From positions 248,001 to 312,000 of the forward strand of contig JAFKLY010000003.1 in NCBI GenBank assembly GCA_017304655.1: a stretch of DNA of 64,000 nt. Direction: 5' to 3'. The stretch comes from Sphingomonas sp. (GTDB lineage Bacteria > Pseudomonadota > Alphaproteobacteria > Sphingomonadales > Sphingomonadaceae). Below the pieces are notes generated by a model. The model made no database searches and was not told the origin of the DNA. It was given only the letters and a program-made list of their open reading frames with translations. This document shows, one piece after another, positions 50,518-59,317 of the stretch. The translations under genes were made by a program, and so were the position numbers. Every line of letters starts with the position of its first letter. The stretch's first letter is position 1.

Positions 50518-52715
50518 TTCTTCGGCTTCCCAGTCTTCGGCGTCTCGCCGGTTGGCCGTACGACCTGTTGCGAACTGGACGCTTCGACAGGCATAACGCG
50601 CCCGTCGACGACCTCATCCCCCGTCCGCGCGCCGTCGCTCACCGGCAGGGCTGCCCCCATATAGTCGCGTACCAGCTCATCAATGGATGGCTCGGCCTTC
50701 GGATTGGCGGCAAGCTGACGATTACGGACATAGCCGTAGCGTCGTGCCGTCATTTCCGCCGCGTCAGCGCGATCGGTCAGGATCGTCGGACGGATGAAGA
50801 CCATGAGATTGGTCTTGGTCCGCGCCCGGCTCCGCGACTTGAACAGCTCACCAACAAGCGGGATGGAGCTCAGCACGGGAATTTTCTCGATGGTGCGCCG
50901 CTCATTATCGTCGAGCAGGCCACCAAGCGCCAGGATGTCGCCATCGTCGACGGTCACCGTCGTTTCGATCTGACGCTTGTTGATGATGAGATCGCTGCTG
51001 CTGCTGGACACCGGTCCCGCTACGCTGCTCACTTCCTGCTTGAGGAACAGCTTGATCGCGCCGCCGGAATTGATCTGCGGTTTCACCTCGAGCATGATGC
51101 CGACATTCTGGCGTTGGACAGTGCGGAACTGATTGTCGAAATTCTGGCTCAGCGCCTGCCCGGTCGTCACCGGCACTTCCTGGCCGACAAGGATCTTCGC
51201 TTCCTGATTATCGAGCGTCAGCACCGAAGGCGTCGAGAGGATGTTGCTTTCGGTATCGGACTGCACAGCATTGATGATCGCGCCGAAAATGCCGTTACGA
51301 CCAAGCTCCGTCGCCACACCGCCGAAACCGCCGCTCGCGCTGCGCAGCGCATCGACCGCAGCGCCCTGCAACTCGCTCGCCAGGCCGCTATTTTCGGTCG
51401 TGGTTGTCGTGGTGCGCGTTCCATCCGGCGCGACGACAACCGTCTCCTGCGTGTTCAGCCGGTTGGCTGCAATCGCGCCGGCCAGCGTCAGCAGGTTGGG
51501 CTGCGCATTCGAATAGTTGGTGGCGGCAAAGCCAGTCTTCGTGCTGCCGATCAGGAACTGCACGCCAAGCTGGCGTGCGGCATTGTTGCCGATCTCGACG
51601 ATGATCGCCTCGACCAGCACCTGCTCGCGACGGGTATCGAGCTGACGGATAACTTCGCCAAGCATACGCTGCGTATCGCCATTCGCAGCGACGATGACGG
51701 CGTTGGCGCCTTCGTAACGCGTAACGATCGCCGGGCCACGCCCGCCAATTCCCGTGCCATCCCCGGTCGACGCCGCGACGGCTGCCGGAGCGGCTGCCGG
51801 AGCCGCGCTCGGCGCGTTGCCGCCTTTGGGCGTGGTAACCGTCGCCGCACCGACGCCGCTGCCGCTCCCTCCTTGCCCAAGCAATTGCTGGAGCACGGGC
51901 AGTAGCTTGTCGGCATCGGCATGCTGGAGCCAGTAGACGCGAATTTCCGTACCGATCGCCGCACGCTTGTCGAGATCGCGCGCCATGGCGGACAGGCGCG
52001 AGACGGTCGCTGCGTCACCCCGGATGGCAACACTGTTGGAACTGTCGACCGCCACCACGGTCGTGCCTGACTGGGCGCCCTCAGCGCCGCCTGCGATCAG
52101 GGCCTGCAATGATGTCGCGATTTCACGCGCACCGGCATTTTTAAGCGCAATCAGGGCAGTCGAGCTGCCGTCGGCATCGACTTGCGCCAGCACACGGCGG
52201 ATGCGAGCGATATTATCCGCATAATCGGCGACCACCACCGAGCGGCCAGAGCGGTTGGCGGTGATCGAGCCGTCCTTGCTCACCAGCGGGCGTAGCGTGT
52301 CGAGCGCCGATTGGGCATCGATCGAGCGCAGACGCAGCACCTCGGTCAAGAACTGATTGCGATTGGCGGCGCCGCCGACCTGGCCGGGCTGTCCCGCCGC
52401 ACCCTCGACCGGCTGGATGCGAAAGGCGCCACCGGCTGCCGGCACCGCCACAAGGCCGTTGGCTCGCAGAGTCGAGAGAAAGATCTCGAAATATTCCGAG
52501 CGCGAGAGTGGCCGGTCAGTGACAACCGACACCTTGCCCTGCACGCGATTGTCGATGATGAACGTGCGCCCTGTCACTCGCGCCGCGTCCTGAATGAAAG
52601 CGCGAATGTCGGCATCGCGCACATTGAGGCTGAGCTGCCCCAAAGCGGGTACGGCGCAGAGCAGCGCGAGAGCGGCACTTCCGGCAAGGCGGCGAATCTT
52701 GGGCAGAAATGTCAT
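50514..52715 (-). CDS. gspD: Type II secretion secretin GspD
   Basis: Outer-membrane channel of 733 residues with a signal peptide (SAALALLCAVPALGQ). N0 starts LSLNVRDADIRAFIQDAARV; N1-N3 follow (RSVVVADYADNIARIRRVL, GDAATVSRLSAMARDLD), with a glycine/alanine-rich loop in N3 at about residues 285-320. The secretin domain has VPVTTGQALSQNFD and VDDGDILALGGLLDD. The C-terminal tail may be the S-domain, but no separate pilotin gene is seen. Its start overlaps gspC by four bases. Confidence 0.96.
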   Translation of the reverse strand: MTFLPKIRRLAGSAALALLCAVPALGQLSLNVRDADIRAFIQDAARVTGRTFIIDNRVQGKVSVVTDRPLSRSEYFEIFLSTLRANGLVAVPAAGGAFRIQPVEGAAGQPGQVGGAANRNQFLTEVLRLRSIDAQSALDTLRPLVSKDGSITANRSGRSVVVADYADNIARIRRVLAQVDADGSSTALIALKNAGAREIATSLQALIAGGAEGAQSGTTVVAVDSSNSVAIRGDAATVSRLSAMARDLDKRAAIGTEIRVYWLQHADADKLLPVLQQLLGQGGSGSGVGAATVTTPKGGNAPSAAPAAAPAAVAASTGDGTGIGGRGPAIVTRYEGANAVIVAANGDTQRMLGEVIRQLDTRREQVLVEAIIVEIGNNAARQLGVQFLIGSTKTGFAATNYSNAQPNLLTLAGAIAANRLNTQETVVVAPDGTRTTTTTTENSGLASELQGAAVDALRSASGGFGGVATELGRNGIFGAIINAVQSDTESNILSTPSVLTLDNQEAKILVGQEVPVTTGQALSQNFDNQFRTVQRQNVGIMLEVKPQINSGGAIKLFLKQEVSSVAGPVSSSSSDLIINKRQIETTVTVDDGDILALGGLLDDNERRTIEKIPVLSSIPLVGELFKSRSRARTKTNLMVFIRPTILTDRADAAEMTARRYGYVRNRQLAANPKAEPSIDELVRDYMGAALPVSDGARTGDEVVDGRVMPVEASSSQQVVRPTGETPKTGKPKK

Positions 52716-53617
52716 CGAACATCCGGAAGTATGAGAGAAACAGGCACGGTCGCAGCCCCTCGCTCGACCATGAAGGACATGCGGGCGCCCGGTCGAACCG
52801 AGCTTTGCAGAGTCTGGATATCGCCAGCCGAGCGAACTGGCTGACCGTTGACCTGCACGATGATGTCGCCGGGACGGAAGCCCGCCAGGGCGAACCCCTC
52901 GCCGCCGCCCTGTGGGCTGACCACAATACCAGTCACGCGGCCATTTTCCGTGCGCGGCGCAAAGCCGATCGAGCCCAACACGCGGTCCTGAGTCAGGGGC
53001 CCTGTGGCCTGCGACTTGGCAGGCAGAGATTGCCCCGGCAATGGCGCCTGCCCGGGCATGGCGGATTGCCCTGGCAACGGCGGCGCGCCCGGTGCGGGCG
53101 CAGTCACGGGCGCTCCCGCTGCATCCCCGGACTGCTCGATGTAGAGCGTTTCGGTGGCCCCGCCGCGCTCGATCACCACATGATCGAACTCGACGGACTT
53201 GAGCTTAATTCCCGGCGCGATTTCCTCGCCGACGGCATAGCTGGTCTGCACGCCGCTTTCATTGGCGATGATCGCCGAACCGAGTCCCGATGCCTCGTTG
53301 ACGCGAATGCCGAACAGCTTGAGCGGCAGGGAGGTAACCTGCTGCACGGGGGCCCCGCCCGGGGTCGCCACGGCACTGGTCCGGAAGAAAGGATCAAATC
53401 CTGCGAAGAGCGCGCTGCGCGCATCTGCGCTCACCACCACAGGCTCGCGCGCGCGCCAGTCGCCAAACACGCCGACCGGCGTCACCAGCGCCCAGATCAG
53501 TCTGGCCACCTGCACGACGAGAAAAAACAGCAGCGCCGCCTCGATCCACTGGCCAAGGTCCGACGAGGTCGTCGGCCTGCCCTGTCGCGAACGCCGGATG
53601 TAGTCGGTCCACCGCAT
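52712..53617 (-). CDS. gspC: Type II secretion protein GspC
   Basis: Inner-membrane clamp that contacts GspD and helps choose substrates, 301 residues. One membrane helix (IEAALLFFLVVQVARLIWAL), an HR domain (VTSLPLKLFGIRVNEASG), a linker with repeated PGQ (four times around residues 195-220), and a C-terminal PDZ domain (FRPGDIIVQVNGQPV). PDZ forms, unlike coiled-coil forms, are often linked to specific cargo. ATG at 53617 is chosen; a TTG eight codons upstream is possible. First gene of the operon. Confidence 0.92.
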   Translation of the reverse strand: MRWTDYIRRSRQGRPTTSSDLGQWIEAALLFFLVVQVARLIWALVTPVGVFGDWRAREPVVVSADARSALFAGFDPFFRTSAVATPGGAPVQQVTSLPLKLFGIRVNEASGLGSAIIANESGVQTSYAVGEEIAPGIKLKSVEFDHVVIERGGATETLYIEQSGDAAGAPVTAPAPGAPPLPGQSAMPGQAPLPGQSLPAKSQATGPLTQDRVLGSIGFAPRTENGRVTGIVVSPQGGGEGFALAGFRPGDIIVQVNGQPVRSAGDIQTLQSSVRPGARMSFMVERGAATVPVSLILPDVR

Positions 53618-53677
53618 GTTAAGGTTTAGGCCCTCCAGCAAAGCTCGCGTTGCCTATGCGCGCTCTATGACCGATCC

Positions 53678-53706
53678 GCGACAACATCGTTACCAAAAAA
53701 TGACAG
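53678..53706 (-). promoter_or_regulatory. Possible PhoB box upstream of gspC
   Basis: Reading toward gspC, CTGTCAT is followed at 11-base steps by TGGTAAC and TTGTCGC, with TTTT as first spacer. Matches to the PhoB half-site CTGTCA(T/C) are 7, 4 and 5 of 7. It ends about 60 bases upstream of the gspC ATG. One perfect half-site makes this suggestive only. Confidence 0.35.
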
Positions 53707-53770
53707 AGAGGCCAGCCCATCTCACCGGTTGATCACTGCCTCCCTGCCTTGCTATCGGCTGGGCCGTTCC

Positions 53771-54397
53771 ATGTCGATGCCTGATGCACCTCTGCTTGCC
53801 GGCCAGCCCGGAATTCAACGCTTCCCGCGCCCGGAACTGACGCTGTTCATCAAGCGCGATTTTCTCGATCCCGCCACCTGTTCCGGACTGGTGGAGCGGA
53901 TCGACGCGAACCGCCGGCCCTCCACCATCGCCGATGATCTGGGCTATGAAGCCTTCCGCACCAGCGAGACCTGCGACCTGGAAGACAGCGATCCGTTCGT
54001 CGCTGCGATCAACGCCCAACTCGCCACCTTCAGCGGACTCGATCCTGCACATGGCGAGCCCCTCCAGGGCCAGCGCTACGCCGTCGGGCAGGAGTTCAAG
54101 GCGCATACCGACTATTTCGAGCCCAAAGGGCTGGATTACGAGACCTATTGCGGGCGCTCGGGCAATCGCACCTGGACGCTGATGGTCTATCTCAACGAAC
54201 CTCAGGCCGGCGGCGCAACGCGCTTCACGCAGGTTGGCAAGACCATTCAGCCCGAGACTGGCAAGCTGCTGGCCTGGAGCAACCGCCTTCCCGATGGCGG
54301 CTTTAATCCGGCGACCATCCATCACGGCATGAAAGTGCGCGCCGGCACCAAATATGTGATCACCAAATGGTACCGCGAACGGCCCTGGGCCGGCTAG
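53771..54397 (+). CDS. 2-oxoglutarate/Fe(II) oxygenase, prolyl 4-hydroxylase type
   Basis: Encodes 208 residues with the double-stranded beta-helix of prolyl 4-hydroxylases. The iron ligands are HTD in FKAHTDYFEP (around residue 112) and the distal histidine in TIHHGMKV; the 2OG-binding lysine is in GTKYVITKWYRERPW. No signal peptide, so it acts in the cytoplasm on a protein or small molecule that is not known. Divergent from the T2SS operon and convergent with the TonB receptor; bacterial relatives often neighbour TonB receptors. Confidence 0.87.
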   Translation: MSMPDAPLLAGQPGIQRFPRPELTLFIKRDFLDPATCSGLVERIDANRRPSTIADDLGYEAFRTSETCDLEDSDPFVAAINAQLATFSGLDPAHGEPLQGQRYAVGQEFKAHTDYFEPKGLDYETYCGRSGNRTWTLMVYLNEPQAGGATRFTQVGKTIQPETGKLLAWSNRLPDGGFNPATIHHGMKVRAGTKYVITKWYRERPWAG

Positions 54398-54432
54398 CAC
54401 GGGCCGCGCTGGCCGCCATCTGATCCGCGTTT

Positions 54433-54477
54433 TGAAAAAGGGGGAAGCGCCGCGCCGGAGAGAGGCGCGGCGCTTCC
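54433..54477 (-). terminator. Intrinsic terminator of the TonB-receptor operon
   Basis: GGAAGCGCCGCGCC (54443-54456) pairs perfectly over 14 bp with GGCGCGGCGCTTCC (54464-54477) around a 7-base loop. Read leftward, the stem is followed by CCCTTTTT. It lies 20 bases after the receptor stop codon. Confidence 0.85.
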
Positions 54478-54497
54478 TCGCCATGGGGGAACCGGGA

Positions 54498-57164
54498 TCA
54501 GAAACTGGCGGAGACCGACAGGTTCACCGTCACGCCGGGACGATAGAAGTTGAACAGAACGGAATTGTTCCCCGACTTCTGCTGCTCCTTGTAGTTCCGG
54601 TTGGTCAGATTGCGCGCCTCGAACTTCACGTCCAGATCACGCCCTGCCAGCGTCACGCCCTGCCGCACGACAAAATCCAGGTTGAAGCCGGGGTATTCGT
54701 ACACGTCCGGCTGGTTCTGGTTGTTGATGCCGCGGCTGGTGACGCGCTTGCTCGCATAAGAGAGAATGAAGGTTTGCTGCGAGAGCTTGTCGGTATCCTC
54801 CAGGCCGAGCTGAAGGTTGATCAGGTGGTTCGACTGGCCCGTCAGCGCCGCGCCATTGCGGAAGAAGTCGGACGCCTTGGTCGACGAGGCACCATAGACC
54901 GTCGTCTGGTCATTGGCGCCCACCTTCAGCTTCGACTTGGTGTAGGTATAGTTGCCGATCACCACCAGGCGCCGGCTCGAGAAGAAATCGGCATCGGAGA
55001 GCATCGATGCGTCGAAATACTTCTGCACCTCGAATTCCGCGCCGTAGAGGTCAGCCTTCGGCGCATTGGCGAAGCTGGTGACGACCTTGTCGGCGAGGAC
55101 AAAGTTGAACGGTTCGATCGGCTTGTCGATCTGCTTGAAGAAGCCGGCGATCGACACGCGCTGTTCGCGCGCGAAATACCATTCGTAGCGTGCTTCGGCA
55201 TTGAACAGCTTGCTGTCCGTCAGCAGCGGGTTGCCCTGATACTGACGGTTGGTCTCCGGGTCGAAATAATATTGGAAGATCAGCTCGCGAAACTGCGGCC
55301 GCGCGATGGTCTTGGAGGCGTTGACGCGCACCTGCATGTCCGGGTTGACCTGCCAGGTCAGCGTCGCGGCGGGCAGCCAGTAGCTGTTGTCTTGCCGCGT
55401 CGCCGCAGTGGACGATGTCGGCACGGCAAAGACCTGATAGGGCGACACGCGCAGCTTCGCCGTTTCATAGCGCACGCCGGCATCGATCAGGATCTCCGGC
55501 GTGATCTGCCAATTGATCTTGCCATAGCCGGCATGGTTGAACAGCTTGGCCGAGAAGGCCGGATTGCTGTCGTCTTCCACCATCGCAATGTCGAAGGCGT
55601 TGATGATGTGCGGTGCCAGCAGATAGTCTGGTCGCAGCATGTCGACGCCGCCCGGGAAGGTGGATGGCGCGCGGAACTGATAGTCCCGCCGGATGCTCAG
55701 GCGCTTGGTCCGCAGGTAATTATAGCCTGCGGTGACGCTGAGATCGTCGAGCGGCTTGTAGCTGAGGTCCGCGCCGAACGAGTAGAGATCCTCGTTGAGG
55801 TCCGAATAGCTGATCTCGGCATTGCCGCGGTTGCCGTCCAGGCGATTGACGAAATACTGGCCGAAGGGGTCAGCCGCCGCATTGGTGCGGACATATTCGA
55901 TCGACAGTTCGCCCGGTGCCTCACGCTGCGAATTGGCATAGCTGCCGCGCAGATCGAGGCTCAGGTTCGAGAAAGGCTTCAACTCGGCGACCATCTGGGT
56001 GTCGATGAGCTGACGCTCATACCAGGCGGTATCCTGCTGCATGTAGTCGGTCTGCGTCTGGTTGCGACGACCGATGCCGAGCCGGGTATTCTTGAGCGTG
56101 TCGCGAATGTAGAGGTTGGTCCAGCGCAGCTTGTTGTCGCCAAATTCCAGACCAAGGCCGAGCAGCCCGTTCACCACGATCCGGTTGTCGGTGCTGACCC
56201 GCTCGAAATTCGAATCGATCGTGGACACGTCCGCGCTCGCGGAAAATTGCTGGAGAACGTCGCGCGTCTGCCACTTGTTGCTGTAGCCGGCCGTCGCGAT
56301 GAGGCCGAGCGTCATGTCGCCGCCCAGATCGAAGGCCGCGCCGCCGGAGACCGTCACTGACCCGTTGAACGGGATCGCGTCGTCGCGCTGGACGATGCCA
56401 TTGCGCCAGTTCACCAGTTCCCCGCCGATCGCCTTGGTGTCCACACCACCGTCGTTCATCCGCTTGCCGCTAGCCCAATAAGCCGCGAGGGCCGGCGGCG
56501 TGTTGCGCGATCCATTGTCGAAGCCGGTCCAGTCGGTCCGCGCGCCATAATGGACATAGCCCATGGACGTCGTGGTTTCGCTGTTGCCGCCCACGCCAGC
56601 GCTGACCGTCAGGAAGTTTTCCTTGGGCACCGCGCTGGTGGTGAGGTTGATCACGCCACCGCCGAACTCGCCGGGGAAGTTAGGCGAGTAGCTCTTCTGC
56701 ACGAGCGAAGAAGAGACGATATTGGTTGGGAACAGATCGAGCGGAACGACGCGCTTCAGCGGTTCCGGGCTCGGCAAGGGAGAGCCGTTGAGCAGCGCGA
56801 GCGAGTAACGATCGCCCAGGCCGCGCACATAGACAAAGCCGCTGCCCACGACGCTCAGGCCCGTGACGCGACCGAGGGCACCGGCAATATTGCCCTCGCC
56901 CGTGCGCGCGATGTCCGCCGAGGAAAGAACCGAGACGACGGCCGGCGCGCTCTTCTGAATATTCGCGTTGCGACGACCGGTGACGACGATCTCGCCGCCG
57001 GGAATGGACACATCGGGTTGCGCTTCTTCCTCGATTGCGTTCTGCGCAGCCGGATCGGCGGCCTCGGCGGCAGGCGCCGGGGTGGCTTCCTGCGCAATCG
57101 CGGCGGGGGCGGTGAGCGCCGAGGAAACGAGCAGCAGAACCGCGAATTTGAGCGGCGTCGCCAT
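54498..57164 (-). CDS. TonB-dependent outer-membrane receptor
   Basis: Beta-barrel receptor of 888 residues. Signal peptide cut after AIAQ, an acidic alanine-rich stretch, a TonB box GGEIVVTGRR, and a plug domain (VVSVLSSADIARTGEGNIAG ... FVYVRGLGDRYS) with FGGGVINLTT at its end. The barrel ends VNLSVSASF with the terminal Phe needed for assembly. Ligand is unknown; the lack of a siderophore-type neighbour and the lipoprotein gene upstream suggest a polymer or phosphorus-containing substrate. AAGGGGA precedes the ATG. Follows the lipoprotein by 93 bases. Confidence 0.93.
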   Translation of the reverse strand: MATPLKFAVLLLVSSALTAPAAIAQEATPAPAAEAADPAAQNAIEEEAQPDVSIPGGEIVVTGRRNANIQKSAPAVVSVLSSADIARTGEGNIAGALGRVTGLSVVGSGFVYVRGLGDRYSLALLNGSPLPSPEPLKRVVPLDLFPTNIVSSSLVQKSYSPNFPGEFGGGVINLTTSAVPKENFLTVSAGVGGNSETTTSMGYVHYGARTDWTGFDNGSRNTPPALAAYWASGKRMNDGGVDTKAIGGELVNWRNGIVQRDDAIPFNGSVTVSGGAAFDLGGDMTLGLIATAGYSNKWQTRDVLQQFSASADVSTIDSNFERVSTDNRIVVNGLLGLGLEFGDNKLRWTNLYIRDTLKNTRLGIGRRNQTQTDYMQQDTAWYERQLIDTQMVAELKPFSNLSLDLRGSYANSQREAPGELSIEYVRTNAAADPFGQYFVNRLDGNRGNAEISYSDLNEDLYSFGADLSYKPLDDLSVTAGYNYLRTKRLSIRRDYQFRAPSTFPGGVDMLRPDYLLAPHIINAFDIAMVEDDSNPAFSAKLFNHAGYGKINWQITPEILIDAGVRYETAKLRVSPYQVFAVPTSSTAATRQDNSYWLPAATLTWQVNPDMQVRVNASKTIARPQFRELIFQYYFDPETNRQYQGNPLLTDSKLFNAEARYEWYFAREQRVSIAGFFKQIDKPIEPFNFVLADKVVTSFANAPKADLYGAEFEVQKYFDASMLSDADFFSSRRLVVIGNYTYTKSKLKVGANDQTTVYGASSTKASDFFRNGAALTGQSNHLINLQLGLEDTDKLSQQTFILSYASKRVTSRGINNQNQPDVYEYPGFNLDFVVRQGVTLAGRDLDVKFEARNLTNRNYKEQQKSGNNSVLFNFYRPGVTVNLSVSASF

Positions 57165-57203
57165 GGAATATCCCCTTGAAATCTTTGAAACTCAGCATCG
57201 TAT

Positions 57204-57236
57204 GGCGAGGCGCGATCACACGGACCGCGCCTCGCC
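57204..57236 (-). other. Intercistronic hairpin between lipoprotein and TonB receptor
   Basis: GGCGAGGCGCG (57204-57214) and CGCGCCTCGCC (57226-57236) pair perfectly over 11 bp with an 11-base loop. Leftward, no T-run follows, so it is more likely an mRNA stabiliser or partial attenuator that sets the lipoprotein above the receptor in level. Confidence 0.6.
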
Positions 57237-57257
57237 TGATTGGGATCAGGCTGGCAA

Positions 57258-58886
57258 TTAGCTGATCGGCAGCGACGTGCAGGCCCGGAAGGCGTTGGTC
57301 GTGCTGTCAAACGGGGCGTAGGCCGAGTTGCAGGTCCAGCCCTTGTACCAGGTCTCGTTCGCGTCCTTCACGGCACCGATATAGTTGGTGGTGTCGAAGA
57401 AGGAGTCGATCGTCTTGGGATCGATAGCCACGACGGCCGTTTCCGTCGCGCCGTTGATGAACAGGCTCGTCAGCGAAGGCGAGAAGCTGTCGCTGTTGTT
57501 GTTCGAGCCCGCACCAAAGGCCGTCGCAACCTGGGTCGCCGTCAGCGTGCCCGTACCGAGATACTTGGTCGCGTTGCACTGCATCACCACCGAGCGGGCC
57601 GTCAGCGTCGCCGGCGTGGTGCCCGAGCCGTTCATGCGAATGCACTCATTGTTCGGGGTGATGATCATGCCATTGATCCAGGTCGTGTCGGAGTTGCCGC
57701 GCAGCAGGACCGAAGCCTGATCGTTGGCTTCGTTGTTGCTGCTCACCTGCGACTGGATTGCGGTGAAGTTGGCGACCTTCAGGTCCTGACGCGGCGTATC
57801 GCCTTCGTTGCCGTTGCTGTCGATCTCCATCAGCGCATCGCCCTGGCCCGGACGCTGGACGAGCAGCACGTGCTGGAAGAGCGAGCGCGCGCCAGTGTCA
57901 GCGTCAAGGCTGTCATCGTCCGCGCCGGTCGCGATATAGTGCTTGAAGCGCACAACGCCGCCGAAGAACTCCGCGCCGTCATCCGAGCTGTTGTGGCTCT
58001 GGATATAGTCCAGCGTCGTGCCGCTGCCGATGCCTTCCGTGGTCAGCGCCTGCAACTCGACGTTCGCGCCAAGCACGAAGCCGGAGTAGCGGATCTGCAC
58101 ATATTTCATCGTGCCGGCATTGTAGGTGTCGTCGAGGCCGCCGAAGACGGCCGGGTCGGCCGAGCCTTCCGTCTGACGCTCGCAGGTATTGGACGCGACC
58201 GAGCCGGTGCTGCAATCGGTCACGCGGCCACGGCCCATGAGCACGACGCCGCCCCACTGGCCAATCGAACTGTCCGTATTGATGCCGAGCACGTTGTCGC
58301 GGCTGGTGAAGATGATCGGCGCGGTGGCGGTGCCGGTCGCATTGATCTTGTTCCCGCGATTGACGGCAAGCCAAGCGTTGCCGGTGCCGCCGATCACAAT
58401 CACGCCCGGCTCGATGGTCAGCGTGACGTTGGTATCGGCCGAGAGCTCGCCCGAAGAATTGACCGCAAAGCCATTGGCGGCGGTGCAGCCAACGGTCGTG
58501 CTGATGCGGCGGGCAGACGAGGTCGGCGCCGAGAAGCCGCCGTCGCAGCCCACGTTCACGCGGCCGTTCATCTGATAAAGCAGGCCGGGGATCTTCGTGA
58601 GCGTGATGCTCGCCGAAATGATGCTCGGCAGGTTGCAGACGCGCCAGGTGCCGGTCGGGCCGGTGATCGTGCCGCCATCGGTCGTGGTGGTCGGGCAGCC
58701 GCCGGCCGGCGTCACGGATGCGCTCGGCGTCGGAGTCGGCGTGGGCGACGGAGTCGGCGTGGGCTGGTTGATCGTGACGTTGCCGCCAGTGCCCGGCGAT
58801 GCGATCTCATTGGCGCCGCAGCCTGCCAGAAGCGGCAGGGCAGCGCCCGCCAGCAAGAAATTCATGGTCCGAGTCATAGGTTTCAT
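57258..58886 (-). CDS. Large surface lipoprotein, beta-helix-like, possible T2SS cargo
   Basis: Encodes 542 residues. The signal peptide ends in LPLLAGC (lipidated Cys23) followed by Gly-Ala-Asn, not an inner-membrane retention signal. A proline-threonine-serine linker (PTPTPSPTPTPTP) spaces a large Asn/Gly/Thr-rich domain with many short beta-type repeats (LTIEPGVIVIGGTGNAWLAV, APIIFTSRDNV, GGVVLMGRGRV), suggesting a right-handed beta-helix. Six or more cysteines could form disulfides. A GGAGA site precedes the ATG. With the T2SS and a TonB receptor next door, and a PhoB-like promoter, it recalls Caulobacter ElpS in concept; homology is not established. Confidence 0.8.
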   Translation of the reverse strand: MKPMTRTMNFLLAGAALPLLAGCGANEIASPGTGGNVTINQPTPTPSPTPTPTPSASVTPAGGCPTTTTDGGTITGPTGTWRVCNLPSIISASITLTKIPGLLYQMNGRVNVGCDGGFSAPTSSARRISTTVGCTAANGFAVNSSGELSADTNVTLTIEPGVIVIGGTGNAWLAVNRGNKINATGTATAPIIFTSRDNVLGINTDSSIGQWGGVVLMGRGRVTDCSTGSVASNTCERQTEGSADPAVFGGLDDTYNAGTMKYVQIRYSGFVLGANVELQALTTEGIGSGTTLDYIQSHNSSDDGAEFFGGVVRFKHYIATGADDDSLDADTGARSLFQHVLLVQRPGQGDALMEIDSNGNEGDTPRQDLKVANFTAIQSQVSSNNEANDQASVLLRGNSDTTWINGMIITPNNECIRMNGSGTTPATLTARSVVMQCNATKYLGTGTLTATQVATAFGAGSNNNSDSFSPSLTSLFINGATETAVVAIDPKTIDSFFDTTNYIGAVKDANETWYKGWTCNSAYAPFDSTTNAFRACTSLPIS

Positions 58887-59020
58887 CGTCGTCTCCGCTG
58901 CCGGGTTCATCCGGATTTTCGGTTGCAGGACGGCCAACGGGATCAGCGACTCTTCAAGTGCCCCCTTGCGCCCTCGGCGGGGCAGCTAGGGGATGAGTGT
59001 GACAGCGGGATGCTATTCCC

Positions 59021-59060
59021 GCGTCAACGGAGTGACAGTTTCATGACGATTTTATTGCAG
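59021..59060 (-). promoter_or_regulatory. Tandem PhoB-box-like repeats upstream of the lipoprotein gene
   Basis: Reading toward the lipoprotein: CTGCAAT-AAAA-TCGTCAT-GAAA-CTGTCAC-TCCG-TTGACGC. The four 7-base units are spaced exactly 11 bases apart with A-rich spacers, and match CTGTCA(T/C) at 5, 5, 7 and 4 of 7 positions. This is the tandem layout bound by PhoB at strongly phosphate-regulated promoters. It lies about 135-175 bases upstream of the start codon. Confidence 0.6.
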
Positions 59061-59172
59061 AGCACCCTCAGCCCAGGTGGAGGGCGCGGAGGACGGGCGC
59101 CGGAGCCTTGATTTGGCGGCGCATCCATGCGCCATGTCCGGCGAAAATAAGACCAAACACTTGAAACAAAAC

Positions 59173-59207
59173 GGGCGGAGTGTGCGACCCGAAGCACATC
59201 TCCGCCC
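59173..59207 (-). terminator. Hairpin downstream of the small TPR-like gene
   Basis: GGGCGGAG (59173-59180) pairs with CTCCGCCC (59200-59207), with an inner GTGC/GCAC extension. Read leftward it is followed by GTTTTGTTTC, so it could terminate the TPR-like transcript. Confidence 0.5.
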
Positions 59208-59273
59208 ATTTTGGCCAGTCCAGGCTAACCGGACGAGATCCGGTCAGCCCCTCTTGAGACATTGGAAATCCAA

Positions 59274-59295
59274 CCGCGCGCCCGCAGGCGCGCGG
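59274..59295 (-). terminator. GC-rich hairpin directly after the small TPR-like gene
   Basis: CCGCGCGCC pairs with GGCGCGCGG around CGCA, 22 bases after the stop codon. Leftward it is followed by TTGGATTT, a weak T-rich tail. Confidence 0.45.
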
Positions 59296-59317
59296 GGGCT
59301 CTCGCCGAAAGCTCTCC

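Larger units (their letters stand above)
58887..59317. other. Gene-free stretch between lipoprotein and small TPR-like gene
   Basis: Holds the lipoprotein promoter with its PhoB-like repeats (59021-59060), a small inverted repeat GCGGGA-N6-TCCCGC (59005-59022), and two hairpins belonging to the end of the gene on the right. Short open frames here have no ribosome-binding site. Confidence 0.55.

Noticed and set aside
54432..56360. Long plus-strand frame opposite the TonB receptor
   Set aside because: Antisense to a gene with clear plug and barrel features; composition is that of a reverse-strand shadow.
59005..59022. GCGGGA-N6-TCCCGC as a fourth REP copy
   Set aside because: Only 6-bp arms in reversed order with a different centre; probably a chance or 5'-leader hairpin.
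57240..59111. Long plus-strand frame opposite the lipoprotein
   Set aside because: The minus-strand gene has a lipobox, ribosome-binding site and promoter; the plus-strand frame has none.
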